Of a stretch of DNA of 64,000 bases, positions 23,787 to 35,085 are shown piece by piece. The notes below the pieces were generated by a model, which did not search any database, was not told the DNA's origin, and saw nothing but the letters and a program-made list of their open reading frames with translations. The position numbers and the translations under genes are program-made. The stretch comes from Mesostigma viride (lineage: Eukaryota > Streptophyta > Mesostigmatophyceae > Mesostigmatales > Mesostigmataceae), in the NCBI GenBank assembly GCA_009746045.1, contig RPFO01000658.1, positions 26,193 to 90,192 on the forward strand, in the 5' to 3' direction. The number at the start of each line of letters is the position of its first letter. Position 1 is the first letter of the stretch.

Positions 23787-24164
23787 TGGGGAGCATATAT
23801 ATTAAAAATATAATTACTTACAGCAGAGTGAAATCACTCAAACCAAAGCAAACGCCCAGCTATAAACCTATATACAGAGCCATGTCAAAGCTCTATACTA
23901 CGAAGTACGATAAGACCAATGGAAACGCCTAACGGGAGGAACCTAATAGCCCTGCTGCACCGCAAAATCAGCCCGCGTACGGCGGAGCATGATGTCCGCC
24001 ATGGCCCGAGTCAGCGCCACCGACAAGCGCTGACGCCAATATGACGTCCAGGTCCGCGCCGACCATGGGGCCCGCTGGCCCTCCAGGTCCAGCCGGTCCT
24101 CCCGGAGCCGGCAACACTCCTTGAAGAAGGCGGAGGTCAGGGGCCCCATGGGGAGCATATATAT
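23787..24164 (-). mobile_element. LINE copy B, 5'-truncated
   Basis: The minus strand carries the polyprotein C-terminus from GAMGPLTSAFFKEC to the stop, plus the 3' UTR. The 16-base duplications tggggagcatatatat at 23787-23802 and 24149-24164 flank it. Its right duplication overlaps the left duplication of copy C, so two insertions used nearly the same (AT)n site. Confidence 0.85.
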
Positions 24165-27158
24165 GTAACCCTGACCGACCTCCCCCACCGCGCGCGTAGC
24201 CTTTTCGCGCAATGTGCAATCGTTTCTCTCCGGCGCATGCACGCCGCTCCGGACGACCCGCTGGGCTTTAAACTGCACATGGTGACCCCCCGCCTGCTCC
24301 TCACCCCTCTCGGGCGTGGTGTGCGCGGCCTCCAGGGTGCGGTTATTGCCCGTTGCCGACGCTTTCTGCAGGGGGACTGGGAGGGGCTGTTTGGCGTGCC
24401 GCCCCCGCGCACGGCCCGGCTGTCGGGGGAGGTCAACTTCGAGCGGGTGGCCGCCGATGTCATCCGCCTCGTCCGCGAGGGGCAGCTCAGCCGGGCCATG
24501 ACCCGCTTGGAAATGGCCAAGCTGGCCCCCGCCAATGCGGCTACCCTGGCGGCCTTGGAGGCTCTTCACCCTGCGGAGCCCGGATTCCAGCTGCCCGTGC
24601 CGGACCCCCTGCCGGCCCCCTCCGGCTGGACCGCGACTGCTTCCTGGAGGTGATGCGTGCGGTCCCGCGGGCTTCCTCTACCGGGCCGTCGGGCTGGCGC
24701 TACGAGCACTTGGAGGTCCTGGTGGGGCATGGGGGCGAGGACATTCTCTTTGACACCCTCATTGACCTGGCGGCTGGTCGCGTTCCTCCCGCTGCGCGCG
24801 AGTGGTTAGCGGGCGCTCGCCTCCTCGCTCTGCTCAAGGGTGTCTTGCCCCCCCCGAGGGCAAGGTGCGCCCGATCGCCTGCGGTGAGGTGCTCCGCAAG
24901 CTCGTGGGCAAAGTGATCTGCCGCCAAAAGGCGCCCGAGCTCCGTGCCTTTTTCTGCCCGCCCCTCGCAGCGGGTGAGACCTCGGTGGCGGCCCAGCTGG
25001 GGGTGACGACTCCAGGCGGGGCGGATATCCTCATCCATTCGGTGCAGGCCTACCTCGAGGCCCACCCCACCCACGCTGTCGTCAAGGTCGACTGCCACAA
25101 CGCGTTCAACAGTCTGTCCCGCGCCAGCATGTTTGCGGCCGTCATGGAGTCCTTCGAGGACTTGTACGCTTGGACAGCCGTGTGCTACGGCCAGCCCGGC
25201 CAACTGGTTCACATCATGGAGGACGGCACTCGCGGCGGCCTGCTGTCGCGGTCGGGCACCCAGCAAGGGGACCCCCTGGGACCCCTGTACTTTGCCGCCC
25301 CCCTCCAGGGTTGCCTCCAAGCGGTCCATGCTGCCCACCCGGCGGTCGCTATTCAGGCCTACTTGGATGATATCTACCTTCTGGGCCCTGTGCCGGACAC
25401 CACCGCGGCTCTGCTGGCACTGCAGACCGCGGTGGCCGACATCAACCTCCAGTTGACCCTGGCCAAGTTCGCGGTGTACTCGCCCCAAGGTGATTGCTCC
25501 GGCTTTCCGCCCCAGCTCTTGGGCCGGGACGAGCGCCTCCATGGGTTGGATGTCCTCGGCATTCCGGTTGGCGACCCCGCGTTTGTCATCGATGCTCTGC
25601 GGGCCGCCCTCGAGGCACGCACTGAGGTACTGCCCTTGATTGCGCGCCTTCATGATTCGCAGACCAAGGGTCTGCTTCTGTGGTTTTGCGCTCACCCTCG
25701 CGTCGTTCACTGGCTCCGGGGCGCTCTTCCGGCTCAGGTCCGGCTGGCCGCCGAGGGCCACGACGAACGCATCCAGTCGGCCTTGGCGCAGCTGGTCCCG
25801 GGCCCCGACCTCCCGCCACATGCTATTCGCATTGCCTCCCTGCCTGCACGGATGGGTGGCTGCGGTCTGACTCGTGCCGCCCGGCTGGCCCCAGCAGCAT
25901 TTTTGGGCTCCGTCGCTCAGTCGTGGGCGGAAAGCTGCCGGCTCCTGCCCCTTTTGGCAACAGCAGCGCCTGACCTCCTGGACCCCAGCAGCCCTTTGCC
26001 CTTCGTCACCGCCATCCAGGAGGCCTATGCTGAGATCCAGCAGGCCTGTTCTCCCGTCCGTGCCGCTCAGGCGGTACAGCGCCACCTCCCTCGCGGCACT
26101 CCCTCGGTCGCCTCCGTTCAATCTCCCGCCGCATTCCCTGCTCGCGTCATCGATAAACACCAGAAAACCTACGCGGGTATTCTGCACACGGCTGATTGGA
26201 TTGCTCTTTTCGCGGACCTCAACGCCCAGGGACGTGCGTGGCTGTTCTCGCTTTCCTTGCGGAGTGTGGGCTCGGCGTACCTTCGTGCTCTTCCCATGGC
26301 CCCCCCATTCGCCTTGGCTCCCAGCCACTACTCGGTGGCGCTCCGGCACCAGCTATTTGCCCCGCAGCCTCTTGTTCCGGCCGGGCGGCCTTGTGGTAGC
26401 TGTGGGCAGCCGCTGGATCCCACGGGGACTCACTACCTTGCCTGCATGGGGGGCCAACAGAATCAGAATTGGTATTTGTATTTGCACACTGTCCTCCTGA
26501 CGGTGGTGCTCGCCATGATTCGGTCGGTCTTCCCCCACGCGAACATCCGGTCCGAGGATGCGGATGGCGCTGCCTTCTATTCCCCCAACCACCGGCCTGA
26601 CATCGTGGTGCTGGACTTTGAGGGGGGTGGACGGCATCTGCTTATTGACGTTTCGGTGGCGCGGCCCTTGGCTCTTAGCCACGTGGCTGGGGCCTCCCTC
26701 ACGGCAGGTTACACGGCGGACCGGGCGGAGCGGGCCAAGCTCCTGGCCTACGGCGACGTCGGGCACCATCGTGTGGTGCCCTTTGTCCTGGAGGAGTTTG
26801 GGGCCATGGGGCCCCTGACCTCCGCCTTCTTCAAGGAGTGTTGCCGGCTCCGGGAGGACCGGCTGGACCTGGAGGGCCAGCGGGCCCCATGGTCGGCGCG
26901 GACCTGGACGTCATATTGGCGTCAGCGCTTGTCGGTGGCGCTGACTCGGGCCATGGCTTACATCATGCTCCGCCGTACGCGGGCTGATTTTGCGGTGCAG
27001 CAGGGCTATTAGGTTCCTCCCGTTAGGCGTTTCCATTGGTCTTATCGTAGTATAGAGCTTTGACATGGCTCTGTATATAGGTTCATAGCTGGGCGTTTGC
27101 TTTGGTTTGAGTGATTTCACTCTGCTGTAAGTAATTATATTTTTAATATATATGTAAC
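24157..27158 (+). mobile_element. LINE copy C, longest copy (RT + restriction-like endonuclease type)
   Basis: About 3.0 kb lie between 13-base duplications (atatatatgtaac) at 24157-24169 and 27146-27158. The element is 5'-truncated: the first coding frame is already open at the left junction. The coding region is spread over three frames (24170-24653, then about 24630-24850, then 24802-27012). Shifts lie near 24620-24640 and at a run of eight C near 24850. The 3' UTR (27013-27145) ends in taattatatttttaatatat. It is inserted beside copy B and into the 5' flank of copy D. Confidence 0.9.
24802..27012 (+). CDS. LINE polyprotein: reverse transcriptase, zinc motif and C-terminal restriction-like endonuclease
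   Basis: The intact frame is 736 codons; coding upstream (frames ending 24653 and 24916) belongs to the same protein but is frameshifted away. RT motifs run in order: VKVDCHNAFNS near residue 94, GTQQGDPLGPL near 152 and the catalytic AYLDDIYLLG near 186. A Cys/His motif (CGSCGQPLD..GTHYLAC, near 531) precedes HRPDIVVLDFEGGGRHLLID (near 597-615). That block fits the (R/K)PD-x(12-14)-D/E core of the restriction-like endonucleases of R2/NeSL-type elements, which nick the target to prime reverse transcription. Endonuclease after RT, rather than an N-terminal APE, is diagnostic of this class. Codon use is GC-rich. The neighbouring copy F is nearly identical, which suggests recent activity. Confidence 0.85.
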   Translation: MVSGRSPPRSAQGCLAPPEGKVRPIACGEVLRKLVGKVICRQKAPELRAFFCPPLAAGETSVAAQLGVTTPGGADILIHSVQAYLEAHPTHAVVKVDCHNAFNSLSRASMFAAVMESFEDLYAWTAVCYGQPGQLVHIMEDGTRGGLLSRSGTQQGDPLGPLYFAAPLQGCLQAVHAAHPAVAIQAYLDDIYLLGPVPDTTAALLALQTAVADINLQLTLAKFAVYSPQGDCSGFPPQLLGRDERLHGLDVLGIPVGDPAFVIDALRAALEARTEVLPLIARLHDSQTKGLLLWFCAHPRVVHWLRGALPAQVRLAAEGHDERIQSALAQLVPGPDLPPHAIRIASLPARMGGCGLTRAARLAPAAFLGSVAQSWAESCRLLPLLATAAPDLLDPSSPLPFVTAIQEAYAEIQQACSPVRAAQAVQRHLPRGTPSVASVQSPAAFPARVIDKHQKTYAGILHTADWIALFADLNAQGRAWLFSLSLRSVGSAYLRALPMAPPFALAPSHYSVALRHQLFAPQPLVPAGRPCGSCGQPLDPTGTHYLACMGGQQNQNWYLYLHTVLLTVVLAMIRSVFPHANIRSEDADGAAFYSPNHRPDIVVLDFEGGGRHLLIDVSVARPLALSHVAGASLTAGYTADRAERAKLLAYGDVGHHRVVPFVLEEFGAMGPLTSAFFKECCRLREDRLDLEGQRAPWSARTWTSYWRQRLSVALTRAMAYIMLRRTRADFAVQQGY

Positions 27159-27159
27159 A

Positions 27160-27520
27160 TTCGGTGGCGCGGCCCTTGGCTCTTAGCCACGTGGCTGGGG
27201 CCTCCCTCCCGGCAGGTTACACGGCGGACCGGGCGGAGCGGGCCAAGCTCCTGGCCTACGGCGACGTCGGGCACCATCGTGTGGTGCCCTTTGTCCTGGA
27301 GGAGTTTGGGGCCATGGGGCCCCTGACCTCCGCCTTCTTCAAGGAGTGTTGCCGGCTCCGGGAGGACCGGCTGGACCTGGAGGGCCAGCGGGCCCCATGG
27401 TCGGCGCGGACCTGGACGTCATATTGGCGTCAGCGCTTGTCGGTGGCGCTGACTCGGGCCATGGCTGACATCATGCTCCGCCGTACGCGGGCTGATTTTG
27501 CGGTGCAGCAGGGCTATTAG
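27160..27520 (+). mobile_element. LINE copy D, C-terminal coding fragment without 3' UTR
   Basis: Homology begins within the endonuclease region (SVARPLALSH, here read as MARPLALSH from an alternative start) and runs to the TAG stop. It then leaves the family sequence immediately (cccttaattt), so the usual 3' UTR is missing. It differs from copy C at several positions, for example PAGYT for TAGYT. It was present before copy C, which inserted at its 5' edge. Confidence 0.8.
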
Positions 27521-29246
27521 CCCTTAATTTGTACTGAGTCCGTTTTCGTGGCGCCAGTTGAACTCGCGCCACTCTAACGGACTGAGTTTGTGGCAGAACC
27601 AGGCGCCGCGCCAAAAATAATTCAACGGTCAAACCTGGGGGGATCGAAAGATCTAGACGTAAGCTATGCCTGGCACTATTCAGACCGTACTTTGGACAAC
27701 TGGCCAGGGAGATATACTCAATCAAAGTTGGGGGGGTACCATGGTCAAACGGGACCGACGTGAATGAAAATAATTGACTTCCGCGGCTATGGCGGTGCAG
27801 GCAAATGACTGGTACGAGAGCATGGCTTGGAATTTTGAACTCAAATCTTGTAGTAGTTATCCTTGAGTGTTATAAAGGTTATATCTCTGGCCGTGAAGCG
27901 TCTGGATGTGCGCAAGTATGTCTCTAGGTTCTAATCGGTGCGGCAGATCCTGTCAGCGGTCAGGCGGTGACAGTGCGTATGCTACCTGTTGTTCGGCAGC
28001 AAACGTCCATATATTTGCGCGTGGATAGACTTGTTACGTTATTCTTGACATGTTTTATTAGCGATGACGGCCAGGAAAGGTTCGAGGCTATGTCCGTGAG
28101 GTGGGAGTGATGGCTCCCGCACAGCAGGTAATCTGCGGTTTCGACCTGGTACGTATTAACATGTTAGCGTTTATACATTACAGTACCAAGTCGTCCTATC
28201 GTTTATAAACTAGTTGTAGACATGTAATCGATGCATGGTTTTTGCTTGTCGTTTTGTTGCTTTAGTGCTTGTACGCGTACGTTCGCTTGTGATGGTTGGG
28301 GCATACCACTATGTCACGCAGATTTTGGACCAGATTTGATTGCTATTAGCTGAGGCTTCAACGAAACCAGTGAAGTAGCGTTTGGTATTGTCTCTAAACA
28401 TGGTGGGCTTGATAACGGGATGCTTTTCCCTGCACAGACATTGCGAGACAAGTGGTTTTCTGGCCAGCTCTAGGCATTGCTTCTTGGTTTGCTGGCCCAA
28501 GTTATCCTTCTGCTTGTGCGTCCATAATGCATGCAAGAAACATGAATGGCCAGGGCCTGCTTGCACGGAAGCATAACCAGGACAGTTCTTTTGTTTTTTC
28601 TATCATTGCCAATCATTGGAATTGCTTTATAGTGTGTTGGATGCATTGATAATGTAGCTCCTTGTGAACCCGTTATACGCTTGGTTTGGGGCCTTGCATG
28701 GCACAAGCTTTATACTTGTTGTATAGCATGCTGTTGTGACTTTTAAGCTGGAAACGTGTTTGGGAATCCATGTGTGGCCATCTATGATGTTTTGTGCCAC
28801 GTTGGAATTGAATGCCTATACGGTAGTGCTAGCAAGACACCCCAAAGTAACTGCACCCGTTATAACGGTCTGAGCTATTTTGGGCTGTATGCTAGCTAGC
28901 CTGTGCAGTTCTATGGCATGTCATGTTGTGAATGCATCTATGGCATGCCTGTGATTATCTTAAACTCCCCTCAAAGGGCCAGGGTCGGCAGATTTTGAGA
29001 AATGGTCCATATTGCATTATATATCTCTTGAACCCCATCTGCACCGTACCCCCTTGGGGGGGGTGCTATTTATAGCAGCTGTGGGGCATAGATATGTGAC
29101 CAATGACATGACCCCAAAGTTATTTGATATAAAAGCATCCTTGGTTCCAAGGGTGGGCCAGAAAATGTTATTTGGCTAGATACTCTCATACTTACTAAGA
29201 TGCCCATACTCAGTCCGTTCTGGTGGTTCCAATTGACACAATTGAA
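27521..29246. other. 1.7 kb with no supported gene
   Basis: Only short unsupported frames occur. An inverted pair actgagtccg/cggactgagt lies near 27533-27588. Confidence 0.45.
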
Positions 29247-29402
29247 GGGTTAGGTTCCTCCCGTTAGGAGTTTCCATTGGTCTTATCGTAGTATAGAGCT
29301 TTGACATGGCTCTGTATATAGGTTTATAGCTGGGCGTTTGCTTTGGTTTGAGTGATTTCACTCTGCTGTAAGTAATTATATTTTTATAATATATATGTAA
29401 CA
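29247..29402 (+). mobile_element. LINE copy E, 3' UTR only
   Basis: This is a solo copy of the LINE 3' UTR, from ggttcctcccgttagg to the AT-rich tail ending atatatatgtaac. There is no coding sequence. It represents extreme 5' truncation. Confidence 0.8.
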
Positions 29403-30080
29403 CATATCCCTGAGAAAGGGGCATCTATGGGTTTTTAATACAATCAGGGCGACAACCTGCAGGTGTAGGATGTACAACTATCATATGCACCTGCTCTGGG
29501 TGCACAAGGTGCACCTGCACCGCCATGATGGTTCATGCCTTCTAAACAAGCACAAGTACACAGGCCGGGCGGCTTGAGGAGAGGGCCTATAGAAGGCCTG
29601 CATGACATATGGGGTGGAAGGTATGTGGCTAGGCTATAGCTGGTGTACACATGGCATCTCAGCAGAGATCGAGTAACTCCCTGCATAGGCATAGCATGGC
29701 TAAATTCGTAATGCAACATCCATGGGAGGTCCCATTGTAGGCATTAATTAATTAATTAATTATCAACATCACTCCATTGGGAGTCAATGTATATAGCACA
29801 TATCCCTGAGAAGGGGCATATGGCTTTAAATACATCCTAGGCTACTTCATGCAAGGGTGGGAATGTAAGCAACACTTGCTCTAGTAGGTGCCGCAAGGGC
29901 ACCGGCACCACCATGCTGTCTCAGGTTCAACCCAACTATATAAGGGGATCCTGGCACGGGGGAGGAAGATCATCATGGCTATACAAGGGCTAGGGCATGG
30001 CTTCTCGACAGAGAGCATCTCTCTGCATGGCATAGCATGGCTAAATTCATGCAACATCCATGGGGGTCCCATTATAGACA
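29403..30080. repeat. ~340-bp degenerate tandem duplication
   Basis: 'cacatatccctgagaa(a)ggggcat', 'gcatagcatggctaaattc' and 'gcaacatccatgggg' occur in the same order at 29401-29740 and 29797-30075, with (TTAA)n between. No gene is seen. Confidence 0.65.
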
Positions 30081-30183
30081 AAGCATGGCTAAATGTTGAA
30101 GGCATCATCCATGGGGGCCATTATGGGCGCACATGCGCGTGGGCCACATGCTAGGCTAAGCCTTACTAATCTACACTACTGGT

Positions 30184-31758
30184 ATATATATTCAAGGTGC
30201 GGGCCGCCCTCGAGGCACGCACTGAGGTACTGCCCTTGATTGCGCGCCTTCATGATTCGCAGACCAAGGGTCTGCTTCTGTGGTTTTGCGCTCACCCTCG
30301 CGTCGTTCACTGGCTCCGGGGCGCTCTTCCGGCTCAGGTCCGGCTGGCCGCCGAGGGCCACGACGAACGCATCCAGTCGGCCTTGGCGCAGCTGGTCCCG
30401 GGCCCCGACCTCCCGCCACATGCTATTCGCATTGCCTCCCTGCCTGCACGGATGGGTGGCTGCGGTCTGACTCGTGCCGCCCGGCTGGCCCCAGCAGCAT
30501 TTTTGGGCTCCGTCGCTCAGTCGTGGGCGGAAAGCTGCCGGCTCCTGCCCCTTTTGGCAACAGCAGCGCCTGACCTCCTGGACCCCAGCAGCCCTTTGCC
30601 CTTCGTCACCGCCATCCAGGAGGCCTATGCTGAGATCCAGCAGGCCTGTTCTCCCGTCCGTGCCGCTCAGGCGGTACAGCGCCACCTCCCTCGCGGCACT
30701 CCCTCGGTCGCCTCCGTTCAATCTCCCGCCGCATTCCCTGCTCGCGTCATCGATAAACACCAGAAAACCTACGCGGGTATTCTGCACACGGCTGATTGGA
30801 TTGCTCTTTTCGCGGACCTCAACGCCCAGGGACGTGCGTGGCTGTTCTCGCTTTCCTTGCGGAGTGTGGGCTCGGCGTACCTTCGTGCTCTTCCCATGGC
30901 CCCCCCATTCGCCTTGGCTCCCAGCCACTACTCGGTGGCGCTCCGGCACCAGCTATTTGCCCCGCAGCCTCTTGTTCCGGCCGGGCGGCCTTGTGGTAGC
31001 TGTGGGCAGCCGCTGGATCCCACGGGGACTCACTACCTTGCCTGCATGGGGGGCCAACAGAATCAGAATTGGTATTTGTATTTGCACACTGTCCTCCTGA
31101 CGGTGGTGCTCGCCATGATTCGGTCGGTCTTCCCCCACGCGAACATCCGGTCCGAGGATGCGGATGGCGCTGCCTTCTATTCCCCAACCACCGGCCTGAC
31201 ATCGTGGTGCTGGACTTTGAGGGGGGTGGACGGCATCTGCTTATTGACGTTTCGGTGGCGCGGCCCTTGGCTCTTAGCCACGTGGCTGGGGCCTCCCTCA
31301 CGGCAGGTTACACGGCGGACCGGGCGGAGCGGGCCAAGCTCCTGGCCTATGGCGACGTCGGGCACCATCGTGTGGTGCCCTTTGTCCTGGAGGAGTTTGG
31401 GGCCATGGGGCCCCTGACCTCCGCCTTCTTCAAGGAGTGTTGCCGGCTCCGGGAGGACCGGCTGGACCTGGAGGGCCAGCGGGCCCCATGGTCGGCGCGG
31501 ACCTGGACGTCATATTGGCGTCAGCGCTTGTCGGTGGCGCTGACTCGGGCCATGGCTTACATCATGCTCCGCCGTACGCGGGCTGATTTTGCGGTGCAGC
31601 AGGGCTATTAGGTTCCTCCCGTTAGGCGTTTCCATTGGTCTTATCGTAGTATAGAGCTTTGACATGGCTCTGTATATAGGTCTATAGCTGGGCGTTTGCT
31701 TTGGTTTGAGTGATTTCACTCTGTTGTAAGTAATTATATTTTTAATATATATTCAAGG
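30184..31758 (+). mobile_element. LINE copy F, 5'-truncated, nested in copy G
   Basis: Fourteen-base duplications (atatatattcaagg) at 30184-30197 and 31745-31758 flank it. It begins at ALEARTEVLPL of the polyprotein, lacks all RT motifs, and keeps the zinc motif, the endonuclease and the 3' UTR. A single C is missing near 31181-31184 relative to copy C (four C instead of five), which breaks the endonuclease frame so that the RPDI block is out of frame with the zinc motif. Otherwise it is almost identical to copy C. Confidence 0.9.
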
Positions 31759-32079
31759 AGTGTTGCCGGCTCCGGGAGGACCGGCTGGACCTGGAGGGCC
31801 AGCGGGCCCCATGGTCGGCGCGGACCTGGACGTCATATTGGCGTCAGCGCTTGTCGGTGGCGCTGACTCGGGCCATGGCTGACATCATGCTCCGCCGTAC
31901 GCGGGCTGATTTTGCGGTGCAGCAGGGCTATTAGGTTCCTCCCGTTAGGCGTTTCCATTGGTCTTATCGTAGTATAGAGCTTTGACATGGCTCTGTATAT
32001 AGGTTTATAGCTGGGCGTTGGCTTTGGTTTGAGTGATTTCACTCTGCTGTAAGTAATTATATTTTTAAAATATATATTC
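30184..32079 (+). mobile_element. LINE copy G, 5'-truncated, split by copy F
   Basis: Copy G coding sequence starts at aaggagtgttgccgg (KECCRL...) at 31755 and runs to the stop at 31932-31934, followed by the 3' UTR. Its own target duplication (atatatattc) is at 30184-30193 and 32070-32079, so copy F landed at the 5' junction of G. The order of events is therefore G, then F. Confidence 0.8.
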
Positions 32080-32084
32080 CTATA

Positions 32085-32252
32085 GTCTGAGGTGGCAGGA
32101 GGGGGCTGCCAGGACTTGTGGTCAACGTGGATGACCGCCCCCCTCCAGTATACCGGCTTCCCCCTTGCGCTCTGCCGGAGCTGAAGGTAGGTCGGCCATA
32201 GCTCGCGTCGCCGTTGTTGCTGGGCCAGGGTCAAGTCGTCGTCCAGCGTGCA
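32085..32252 (-). pseudogene. LINE ORF1-like C-terminal domain fragment (second copy)
   Basis: The minus strand reads TLDDDLTLAQQQRRRELWPTY and GKPVYWRGAVIHVDHKSWQP. This is the same domain as at 23235-23604 but clearly diverged (HVDHKSWQPPP versus MINHKMWTPPA). It is truncated at both ends, and copy G's 3' end abuts it. Confidence 0.6.
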
Positions 32253-32519
32253 CATCAATCCAAAAACGCGTTTTGGTTCCCTGGTAATTATTTCAAGATA
32301 GGCTAATAGTCAGTTTGGCCTCAAATTTGGCACCAAGGTACCTAATCAGATATCTTATGATGCCATGTGGTCAAAAACTTTTTTGGGAGTCGGCACCATG
32401 GTAACATGGTGACATTTGCTAGCATAAAATACCGCACTTTTAGCACTTTCTGGCATGCATGCCTATATGAATGACACTAAATGAACTCAGTTGGGGCTAT
32501 AACTTTGCACATGTTATAA
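32253..32519. other. No gene seen
   Basis: Leads into the 184-bp tandem array. It shares phrases with it ('gctagcataaa', 'aatgaactcagttggg'), so it may be a decayed unit. Confidence 0.5.
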
Positions 32520-32985
32520 ACACATCCCATGCAGCATGCCCACAAAGTTTCAGGCTGGTTGGATCACAAAATGGTGACAGATGCTAGCATAAATACCCCC
32601 AAAATGCAGTTTTTCAGGGTTTTCCAAGGGTTTCATCACACATATGCATATATAATGACACCAAATGAACTCAGTTGGGCGTGGAACTTTGCATATGTTC
32701 TAAACACATCCCATGCAGCATGCCCACAAAGTTTCAGGCTGGTTGGATGACAAATTGGCGACAGATGCTAGCATAAATACCACAAAAATGCAGTTTTTCA
32801 GGGTTTTCCAAGGGTTTCATCACACATTTGCATATATAATGACATCAAATGAACTCAGTTGGACCTGGGACTTGGCACATGTTCGAAACACATCCCATGC
32901 AGCCTGCCCACAAAGCTTCAGGCTGGTTGGATGACAAATTGGTGACAGATGCTAGCATAAATACCACAGAAAAAGCAGCTTTCTA
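32520..32985. repeat. 184-bp tandem repeat, ~2.5 copies
   Basis: 'catcccatgcagcatgccc' occurs at about 32525, 32709 and 32893 (spacing 184). 'tttcaggctggttggat' and 'cagggttttccaagggtttc' keep the same spacing. Identity is high. Frames of 73 codons repeat in step and are artefacts. Confidence 0.9.
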
Positions 32986-33164
32986 TTGTTCTTACAAGGG
33001 TTTCATGGCAATCATTCCACCTTGGTGTACAGAAGGTTCCAAACAACACATCATTACATTATGCATCATATTTACAATGCAGGAAGAAGGCCGCATACTT
33101 GGGGGCACATGCCTATAGTACAATGCATTAATAACACAGCTCTAGCCAGCTAGCTAGCTATATA

Positions 33165-33395
33165 GTGGCTAATGCCACACCCGGGGGCACGTTCTCACGG
33201 CCCTGCTGCATCCTTTTCCTTTTCTTCTTCTCTGCATCTGACAGGGGCCTGCCCCCCATCTTGTCATCCACCAGCCTGGTGAGCACCCTGACGTTGGTGA
33301 CTTGCGTCCGCTACCCTACCCCCATGGCACGCTTGGCCTTACGCTTGGTGAAGGTGGAGGGGTGGGTGCGACAGTTGGTCTGGGTTTTCATCACC
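33165..33395 (-). pseudogene. Possible decayed coding fragment, unknown
   Basis: The minus strand reads TNCRTHPSTFTKRKAKRAM, then TAG, then RTQVTNVRVLTRLVDDKMGG and RPLSDAEKKKRKRMQQ. It is Lys/Arg-rich, with one stop over about 76 codons. No family is recognised. It could be chance openness on the strand opposite a pyrimidine-rich tract. Confidence 0.2.
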
Positions 33396-33401
33396 CCCTC
33401 A

Positions 33402-33650
33402 CTATACTTTTCGTCCGAGGGTGGTAAAAAGGATCCGAGGCGTAAATTACCACGCGGTAATCTTACCACGCACGATCCCACGCCTGAGATCCAAGGCGGT
33501 AATAATTACAACGTCGAGTCTTAGGTAGTAAATTTACTAGCCGTAACGTTACCACGACGTATCTTTCGTAGTACTGTACCGACAAGGGAGATTACCGCGA
33601 CGGATCTTAGTTGAGAAGTTACCACCGGTAAATTAGGTGCCAGTGATCCG
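33402..33650. repeat. GGTAA/TTACC short-motif repeat, also at 61.7-62.0 kb
   Basis: Many short TTACCACG and GGTAA words recur. About 50 bases (33402-33452) match 61942-61992 in inverted orientation, including a ggatccgaggcgtaaattacc segment. Confidence 0.75.
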
Positions 33651-34321
33651 ATGCTGTAAGATTACGTTTTAGTAAGTTACTAAGGGGGTCTTTGCCTGTC
33701 CACGGCCAGATGGATGTGATATATTGTAATGGTGAAGTGGGAGAACGTGCGTGTCTATTAGCAAATGCAGCGAAATATAAAAATGTAGTTATCAGCCTTT
33801 GTCGCCTGTTCAGCAGTTGTCGTTGTCGGCCGTTGTCAGTAAGCGGCTATAGATTATGTGTGCTGGGGCCGGTGAAAAGACGCTAGCAAAGTTCGTCTGA
33901 ATGGCGTCCAATAGAGGGGATTTCATTCTTATAGTGGATTGTTCGACGAGGAGAAGGCGAGGTTGCTGGCGGAGAATGCGAAAGAGCAGAGGGAAGCAGC
34001 GGAAGCCGTGCGTGGAAGATGAGGTAACGGGATGGAGTGTGGGCCCTGGCTTCTGGTTATGAAATGATGGCGGTTGCAGGCCAGCCGTGCTCGCTGGTAA
34101 TGGGTGTGTGGTGTTGAAATCCAAGTTCTGCGCTTATTCTCTTCTTTGGTCAATGATTGAAGGGATGTCGCCTTTTTTATTTTTGTGCATCTGCGTCCCG
34201 TCGTGACTGCCTCGTCATGGACGCCCAGGCGTAGAAGTTCGAACGAGGGAATGATTTTTCAAACGCCTGGATATGTTATGATGGTACGAATAAATGGTAA
34301 TGGGTAGAGGCGGCCAAAATT

Positions 34322-35077
34322 TTGTTGGAAGTGTGCCAACGCCGCACATACGACTTGAACAACCCTAGGTATCTTAGGAAAAGGAAGCACGGATACGTCG
34401 GAGTGGAGGAAGAGGAAGACGGTGACGATGGTGAAGACGGAGAGGTTTACAATGGAGGCCTTGAGAATGGGGAGACATTGAAGCAGGAGAGCAGGCTAGC
34501 GGTGAGTGGCCCGTCATGAATTACATTGTGGTTGCAGTTGTTAGCTAGGCGTGTTGATTGCTTCTTGCCGCGGGTAATCGCTAGCATGCATAACCTTCTT
34601 TTTTCAACAGGTGTTCTGGTGCATTGACTGCCGCAAAGCAATTAATGGGACTGATTATGTGCCTATCATGCCGTTTGGGAATCATACATTGCCAACAATT
34701 TGTGTTTAGAAGGCGCGCCTTCAGAAGCATATTCAGCACCGCACGAACCAGGTGCTGAAGGCGTGCTTGGAGAGGAAGGGGTATAAAGTGCGCATGACTG
34801 CATCGAAGAAGAAGAAGCAGCAGGAATCGGGCAAGACCATGATAACCGAGCCAGGATTGGCTTTCGTGCATGCAGTACATGGTGCGGCGCAGGCAGTGAA
34901 TGCTGCATCGATTGCAGCGGTGCAGCCTGTGGCCATGGCGGTGCAGTGCACGGGTCCTGATGTGTGGGCGTTGGCGAAGGAGATTCACGATGCTGTCATG
35001 GCCACATTGTCAAGCCAAGGAATGGGTGTTGGTTCCAGTCAGGTGCCTCGCCCGGAGGAAGCTTTTCTTCTGTAAGC
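34322..35077 (+). CDS. Possible multi-exon gene, unknown product
   Basis: An acidic frame (NNPRYLRKRKHGYVGVEEEE) leads to a donor (GCG|GTGAGT, 34502). A pyrimidine-rich acceptor (ttttttcaacag) ends at 34610. The next frame reads VFWCIDCRKAINGTDYVP and stops at 34709. A later frame, from about 34710, reads QHRTNQVLKACLERKGYKV and a Lys-rich segment and ends at 35075-35077. If real, another small intron or a read-through stop lies near 34709. No family is recognised. Exon edges are inference from splice-like sites. Confidence 0.3.
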
Positions 35078-35085
35078 AGAGGTGC

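Noticed and set aside
24700-26349. 549-codon minus-strand frame opposite the LINE
   Set aside because: Shadow of the GC-rich RT frame; it recurs only where the LINE recurs (30176-30949) and has no recognisable motif.
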